A stretch of DNA of 64,000 bases from Chitinophaga sp. GbtcB8 (GTDB lineage: Bacteria > Bacteroidota > Bacteroidia > Chitinophagales > Chitinophagaceae), in assembly GCF_019091455.1 (NCBI RefSeq), contig NZ_JAGXJN010000001.1, positions 124,001-188,000 of the forward strand. The letters are read 5' to 3'. Shown here piece after piece: positions 59,228 to 64,000 of this stretch; position 1 is the first letter of the stretch, and each line of letters starts with the position of its first letter. A program made the translations under genes and the position numbers. The notes beneath the pieces were generated by a model. It saw only the letters and a list, made by a program, of their open reading frames with translations, had not been told where the DNA came from and did not search any database.

Positions 59228-61936
59228 TTACAGCTGCGAGGTAAAACTGTAAGTACCGGAGCCTATCATTTCCGGCTTTTTACTACCCGGCATTATGATC
59301 CTGGCCTGGGTATTGGCAGGTATGGTTACTTCCAGCGCAAACTTTTTACCTTCTTTAAACCAGGCTACCTGCACCGGGCCGTGTAATGTTTCAAAACCAG
59401 CTTTTACCCAATCCATACCTGTTACCGGGATGGGCGCTATTTCCAGCATAGTAAAACCTTTGCTGTCAGGCGCCTGGCGTATGCCTGCCAGGCCGTTGTA
59501 AAACCATTCCATCAAATGCCCCAGCATCATGTGGTTATTGGATACATAACGCAGCGCAGGCCAGCTTTCTGTAAGCGCAGTAGCGCCGTGTTTCAGCTGG
59601 AAAGCATACCCCGGTACATCATCCCGCTTATTCATATCATACAGCAGCTGTGATGCGCCGCCATTGCTTAATACGCTCACCAGGTAGTGATAACCGATAT
59701 CGCCTGCGGTTAATGCGTAGTTCCCTTTGCGGATGCTATCCTGCAGGTTGCGGAACACTTTTTGCCGGTAACGCTCTTCCACCAGACCGGTGTATAACGG
59801 CATGGCATAAGCGGTTTGGCTGCCGGTGGCATAAGTGCCGGTAGCCGGGTTAAAGAACTTTTTGTTAAATGCTTTCCGTATACTATCTGCCAGCGAGTGG
59901 TAGCGGCTCACATCTGCACGTTTGCCCAATGCCGTAGCTATTTTGGCCATGGCATCTGCATCCTGGTAGTATATAGCCGTAGCCGTTAGTGCCAAAGGTG
60001 TCAGCTGTGCAATGCCCGGGTGTTTGGGGCCCATATCATACCAATCACCCAGACCGTAGTCCAGGATGTGGTTTTGGGCGCGGCTGCCCAGGTAAGCTAT
60101 ATAACGCTGCATCATGTTATAGGCTCTTTCCAGCACCTGTTTATCGCCATACCAGGTGTACAGGAACCAGGGTATTTGTATGCTGGCGCTGCCCCATTCC
60201 GGCGAGTCGCGGAAGCCACCGTCAAACTCCACGTATTCCGGCGCAATGTCCGGCACCAGGCCATTGGGCAGCTGCGCCTCCATCATGTCATTTACCGTTT
60301 TGTTAAAGAGGTTCAGCACATCGTAGTTATAACCTACACAGTTGCGCAGCAAATAGGTTTGTTCCAGCCAGCCCAGTTTTTCGCGGTGCGGGCAATCAGT
60401 AGCTACGCTGGCCAGGTTGCTTTTTATGCCCCAGTTAATGAGGGTAAATATGCGGTTGAACAAAGTATCGGAACAGCTGAAGCTGCCCACGGTTGGCGCG
60501 CTGTTGCGGGTATGCAAAAAGGTAATATTCTGCAGCTGCGCGGAATCACTGTCTTTGTAAGTGGCGGCAGGCTCCGCACCTTCTACCATGGCATAACGCA
60601 GGCCGTAGTAGGAAAAACGGGGCGTCCATTCCTCCGTGCCTTCACCTTTAAGGGTATACGAAAAATAGTAGGGCGATCCGCTGGCTTTCTGATAAGGCAG
60701 GTGCTCATCATCCAGCAGCTCAGCGGGCGTAATACGTACTACTGCGCCCTTTTTCCCTTTTACTTTTATGCGGATAATGCCGGAGGCATTTTGCCCGAAG
60801 TCCACCACGTACTTACCAGGCTGCGGGGTATATGTTCTTTGTACTGTAAAGCTATCCATTACCTGCAGGGGATACTCCCGCTGGGCGCGCATTTCACCAC
60901 CCGGGCTTTGTACGGGCAGGGCGGCCTTCCAGGCGGCGTCTTTAAAACCGGGCCGGCACCAGCCCTGCTGCTCCAAAGTAGCGTCATAACTTTCACCTCC
61001 GTAAATGCTGGTAAAAGTAACCGGCGACGGCGTTGTTTTCCAGCTATGATCGGTTACTATTTCTGTGCTGGTGCCATCGGTGTAACGGACCACCAGCTTA
61101 GCCCGCAGCATAGGGTAACCCTGTGCTATTACCAGCTTGCGGTAGCGCTCCCGGTTTACATTAAAGAACCCATTGCCTACTATGGCGCCTATTACGTTCT
61201 GCTCCGGTTTTAACTGTTCTGTTACATCAAAGCTGTTGTACAGGCATACCTTGTTGTAATTGGTCCAGCCGGGGGTTAGGAAATCATTACCTACCTTATT
61301 GCCGTTCAGATACAGCTCATACTGTCCCAGCCCGCTTACAAATACCAGCGCCTGCTGCACCTGTTTCTGCACCAGGAACGACTTGCTAAGGTATGGCACA
61401 ATGGAGCGCTGCAGGCCTTTGCTGCCCAGCTTATTGCCGTTGCCATGCACACCGGGGTATATTTTACTGCTATCCGGCAGGTTTTCATAAGCTATCCATT
61501 GCGCTTTATTCCACTCCTGCGCCTGCATAATGCCGGTAGTAAAAACGCTGGCAGCAGTGGCCGGACCTCCTTTATTGGTCCACACCTCCACTTTCCAGTA
61601 ACAGCTGGCGGCGCTTTGCAAAGGCTTGCCGGCATATGGTATAAAGCTGCTTTGTGCAGATGGGATCTTACCTGAATCCCACAGGTCGGGCGTGCCGGCC
61701 AGCAGGGCTTCGGATGTTGCTGCCAGCAGGCGGTAATGTGTTTGCTGCACATCCCGGCCTATAGATTCCAGCTGCCAGCTGAATACCGGCTGCGGTACAT
61801 CTACACCTACCGGTGATTGCCGGGCTTCACAACGTAGGTCCTTTATATTTACTACGGCCAGGGATTGTGCATGTGTTTGCAGCTGGGCCAATAAGCACAG
61901 GGTAAAACACACACGGAAAAAATGTTGTTGTATCAT
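59228..61936 (-). CDS. Family 78 alpha-L-rhamnosidase
   Basis: A 902-residue secreted enzyme with a signal peptide (VCFTLCLLAQLQTHAQ). It has the N-terminal fibronectin-like parts (DLRCEARQSPVGVDVPQPVFSWQL, then VLGQYELYLNGNKVGNDFLTPGWTNYN) and the (alpha/alpha)6 catalytic barrel, recognised by ATDCPHREKLGWLEQTYLL and FDGGFRDSPEWGSASIQIPWF. The general-acid position in this family is Glu in the DCPHRE motif. At the place where other GH78 enzymes have Asp after GW-x-G, this protein has EQ. It releases rhamnose from plant or bacterial glycans. The start is the first ATG with a signal peptide. Confidence 0.88.
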   Translation of the reverse strand: MIQQHFFRVCFTLCLLAQLQTHAQSLAVVNIKDLRCEARQSPVGVDVPQPVFSWQLESIGRDVQQTHYRLLAATSEALLAGTPDLWDSGKIPSAQSSFIPYAGKPLQSAASCYWKVEVWTNKGGPATAASVFTTGIMQAQEWNKAQWIAYENLPDSSKIYPGVHGNGNKLGSKGLQRSIVPYLSKSFLVQKQVQQALVFVSGLGQYELYLNGNKVGNDFLTPGWTNYNKVCLYNSFDVTEQLKPEQNVIGAIVGNGFFNVNRERYRKLVIAQGYPMLRAKLVVRYTDGTSTEIVTDHSWKTTPSPVTFTSIYGGESYDATLEQQGWCRPGFKDAAWKAALPVQSPGGEMRAQREYPLQVMDSFTVQRTYTPQPGKYVVDFGQNASGIIRIKVKGKKGAVVRITPAELLDDEHLPYQKASGSPYYFSYTLKGEGTEEWTPRFSYYGLRYAMVEGAEPAATYKDSDSAQLQNITFLHTRNSAPTVGSFSCSDTLFNRIFTLINWGIKSNLASVATDCPHREKLGWLEQTYLLRNCVGYNYDVLNLFNKTVNDMMEAQLPNGLVPDIAPEYVEFDGGFRDSPEWGSASIQIPWFLYTWYGDKQVLERAYNMMQRYIAYLGSRAQNHILDYGLGDWYDMGPKHPGIAQLTPLALTATAIYYQDADAMAKIATALGKRADVSRYHSLADSIRKAFNKKFFNPATGTYATGSQTAYAMPLYTGLVEERYRQKVFRNLQDSIRKGNYALTAGDIGYHYLVSVLSNGGASQLLYDMNKRDDVPGYAFQLKHGATALTESWPALRYVSNNHMMLGHLMEWFYNGLAGIRQAPDSKGFTMLEIAPIPVTGMDWVKAGFETLHGPVQVAWFKEGKKFALEVTIPANTQARIIMPGSKKPEMIGSGTYSFTSQL

Positions 61937-62086
61937 AGTTGCTGTGATAGTTTCCGGTAATTGCGGGTGAACAATTGGTTACCCATAACGTAGAAATTTA
62001 AACAATAAAACGTGGAATTGCCGCTTATGAAAATAGGGCAGGGTTTCAGCAGGGGCATCCTATGGCGTCCTAGTGGAGGTGGGGTA

Positions 62087-62120
62087 AATAAAAAAATCCC
62101 CCGGCGTAAAACCGGGGGAT
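62087..62120 (-). terminator. Terminator of rpsA
   Basis: On the minus strand ATCCCCCGG and CCGGGGGAT pair around TTTTACG, followed by a T run (TTTTTTATTT). A typical intrinsic terminator after the ribosomal protein S1 gene. Confidence 0.85.
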
Positions 62121-62148
62121 TGGTATGTGAGCTTAAAGCTTGTCGTAA

Positions 62149-64000
62149 TTATTCGCCTTTCTTCTCTTCGCCGCCTTCGTTCTGCTTCAGCTTTTCTCTC
62201 AGTTCGGCCAGTGCACCCAGATCGCCCAGGGTAGCTTTTTCTACCTTGCTCTGGAGGTTCTTCACTGCCTTACGGGTTTTGTCAGCATCTGCTCTCTTCT
62301 CTTTGTTAACGGCTTCTTTCTCTTCTGCTTTCTGAGCTTCCCAAACGCGGGTGTGAGATACCAGGATACGTTTTTCGCTGCGATCGAATTCGATGATCTG
62401 GAATTCTTTCACATCTTCCACGTTGATGGGTTTCTCATCTTCCGTGCGCAGGTGACGGGCAGGAGCGTAAGCTTCCAGGCCGTATTGCAGCTGTACAGTT
62501 GCACCTTTCTCATCTTTCTTCACTACGGTACCTTCATGGTGAGAACCAATCGGGAAGATAGTTTCAAAAGTGTTCCAGGGATCTTCCTCGATCTGTTTGT
62601 GACCCAGGCTCAGCTTGCGGTTATCTTTATCAATACCCAGAATTACTACTTCGATCTCGTTACCTACTTTCGTGTACTCGCTCGGGTGATTGAAACGTTT
62701 GATCCAGCTCAGGTCAGAGATGTGGATCATACCGCCGATACCGGTTTCCAGCTCTACGAACACGCCATAAGGAGTGATGTTCTTCACGATACCTTTGTGA
62801 CGGCTTTCGAGCGGGAATTTAGTTTCGATAGTAGCCCATGGATCTTCTGTGAGCTGTTTAATAGACAGGCTCATTTTGCGCTCGTCCTTGCTCAGCGTTA
62901 CTACCACTGCTTCGTACTCTTCGCCTAATTTGAAGAATTCTTTAGCATTGATAGGCGTAGAAGCCCAGGAGATCTCAGATACGTGCACCAGACCTTCTAC
63001 ACCAGGCAGAATTTCCAGGAATGCGCCGTAATCTTCAATGTTCACTACTTTACCTTTCACTTTAGCACCTTCGGTGATGTGTGCGGGTAAAGTATCCCAC
63101 GGATGCGGGGTCAGCTGTTTGTAACCTAAGCTGATACGTTTCTTCTCGTCGTCGAAGTCCAATACCACCACATTGATCTTCTGATCCATCTGCAGTATTT
63201 CGCTCGGGTGAGAGATACGTCCCCAGCTGATGTCGGTGATGTACAGCAAGCCGTCCAGACCACCCAGGTCGATGAACGCACCGAAGTCGGTGATATTTTT
63301 GATAGTACCTTCCAATACCTGGCCTTTTTCCAGTTTGGAGATAATATCCACTCTTTGCTGCTCGATATCGCTTTCGATAAGCGCTTTGTGGGAAACTACG
63401 GCGTTGCGGATGGCTTCGTTCACCTTCACCACTTTGAACTCCATTGTTTTGCCTACAAACTGGTCGTAATCGGTAACCGGTTTCACATCGATCTGAGAAC
63501 CGGGCAGGAATGTTTCCATACCATACACGTCTACGATCAGGCCGCCTTTGGTTTTGCTGGTAACGGTACCAGTAACCACTTCGCCTGTTTTGTACACTTC
63601 CACAATACGTTCCCATGCACGTTGCTGGCGAGCCTGTTTACGGCTCAGGTGCAGGTTACCGCTGCGGTCTTCTTTTTCTACTACCAGTACTTCGATCTCA
63701 TCTCCTACTTTCAGGTTCTGCATGTCGCGGAACTCATTCAGGGAGATCAGACCATCGGATTTGAACCCGATGTTGATCACTACGTCGGTTTTGGTTAAAC
63801 CTACTACCAGGCCGTTGATCAATCCATTTTCTTCAATTACCTTGAAGGTGCTGTCGTACGTTTGATCGTACTTAGCTTTTTCTTCTTTGTTGTAAGAAGA
63901 AACGTTCCGTTTGTCCACGCTCCAATCGAAATCATCATGAGCGGTGGCAACGGCAACAGGTTCATTTGGTGTCGCTGTTTCTACTGCGGCAGTAGCTGCC
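62149..64000 (-). CDS. rpsA: 30S ribosomal protein S1, N-terminal end outside window
   Basis: Only the C-terminal part is complete; the reading frame is open to the right edge (residues AATAAVETATPNEPV and further continue upstream), so the start lies outside. Several S1 RNA-binding domains are visible in order: NGLVVGLTKTDVVINIGFKSDGLI, GEVVTGTVTSKTKGGLIVDVYGMETFLPG, GQVLEGTIKNITDFGAFIDLGGLDGLLY, GAKVKGKVVNIEDYGAFLEILPGVEGLVH, HKGIVKNITPYGVFVELETGIGGMIH and HHEGTVVKKDEKGATVQLQYGLEAY. S1 helps mRNA binding to the small subunit. The C-terminal tail is Lys/Glu-rich and low-complexity. A GTG at 63918 is internal and not the start. Confidence 0.96.
   Translation of the reverse strand, partial: AATAAVETATPNEPVAVATAHDDFDWSVDKRNVSSYNKEEKAKYDQTYDSTFKVIEENGLINGLVVGLTKTDVVINIGFKSDGLISLNEFRDMQNLKVGDEIEVLVVEKEDRSGNLHLSRKQARQQRAWERIVEVYKTGEVVTGTVTSKTKGGLIVDVYGMETFLPGSQIDVKPVTDYDQFVGKTMEFKVVKVNEAIRNAVVSHKALIESDIEQQRVDIISKLEKGQVLEGTIKNITDFGAFIDLGGLDGLLYITDISWGRISHPSEILQMDQKINVVVLDFDDEKKRISLGYKQLTPHPWDTLPAHITEGAKVKGKVVNIEDYGAFLEILPGVEGLVHVSEISWASTPINAKEFFKLGEEYEAVVVTLSKDERKMSLSIKQLTEDPWATIETKFPLESRHKGIVKNITPYGVFVELETGIGGMIHISDLSWIKRFNHPSEYTKVGNEIEVVILGIDKDNRKLSLGHKQIEEDPWNTFETIFPIGSHHEGTVVKKDEKGATVQLQYGLEAYAPARHLRTEDEKPINVEDVKEFQIIEFDRSEKRILVSHTRVWEAQKAEEKEAVNKEKRADADKTRKAVKNLQSKVEKATLGDLGALAELREKLKQNEGGEEKKGE

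Noticed and set aside
63062..63918. GTG at 63918 as the start of ribosomal protein S1, and a 184-codon shadow frame
   Set aside because: The reading frame continues to the window edge with S1-like tail residues, and the 184-codon frame is antiparallel to or out of frame with S1 domains.

Overview
The window reads as a chromosomal segment of a Bacteroidota bacterium, most likely a Chitinophaga-like member of the Chitinophagaceae. Direct signs are repeated Bacteroidota-type promoters (TAnnTTTG, sometimes with TTTG about 19 bases upstream), a PorW/SprE-like type IX secretion protein, a Porin_10-type putative porin, DUF4407, DUF4288 and DUF4258 proteins, a HMA-AraC regulator, and paired family 106-like and family 78 rhamnosidases. 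No prophage, transposase, integrase or CRISPR array was seen. Most of the window is housekeeping and envelope biology.

Layout. 1-3920: priA (cut by the left edge), plsC, a DUF4258 protein and the tRNA methylthiotransferase mtaB. 4014-8873: a RES-Xre toxin-antitoxin pair, then two near-identical tRNA-Val(UAC) transcription units bracketing a small membrane protein and an 855-residue outer-membrane protein with an atypical-kinase-like N-terminus. 9026-12661: a lipocalin, a CPA2 antiporter with a K+-channel-like partner, and an orphan RiPP-leader-like peptide. 12799-13868: clpS and aat, both of the bacterial N-degron pathway. 14013-20597: DinB-like protein, lipoprotein, an mntR-mntH manganese module with a visible operator, a thioesterase and an epoxide hydrolase. 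20601-23607: LytTR-type two-component system, DUF4288 and LiaF-like genes. 24152-26825: two unrelated isocitrate dehydrogenases in tandem. 26901-33310: SPOR-like lipoprotein, L,D-transpeptidase, HMA-AraC regulator with a tiny Cys-rich peptide, putative porin, purine nucleoside phosphorylase. 33513-38153: sucC, DUF4407, SprT-like protein, AtpZ/AtpI-like proteins, bactofilin and a peptidase-less M23-like stub. 38321-48032: PorW/SprE-like, PBP1A, YidC, CTP synthase. 48351-56006: thioesterase, HD hydrolase, the siroheme/sulfite reductase operon with a candidate attenuator leader, an Ada-like protein and a HAD phosphatase. 56088-61936: two rhamnosidases. 62149-64000: ribosomal protein S1 (start beyond the right edge).

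The most unusual signals are: (i) the kinase-like/beta-barrel fusion; (ii) a leader upstream of the sulfite reductase operon in which a hairpin loop is complementary to one arm of a terminator-like stem; (iii) many intergenic regions built from short repeated words that fold back into long hairpins, with a different word in each region; (iv) a duplicated tRNA-Val unit whose second copy has a D-stem mismatch; and (v) very small candidate peptides, one next to a metal regulator and one resembling a RiPP precursor. All family assignments come from reading motifs by eye; no database search was run.
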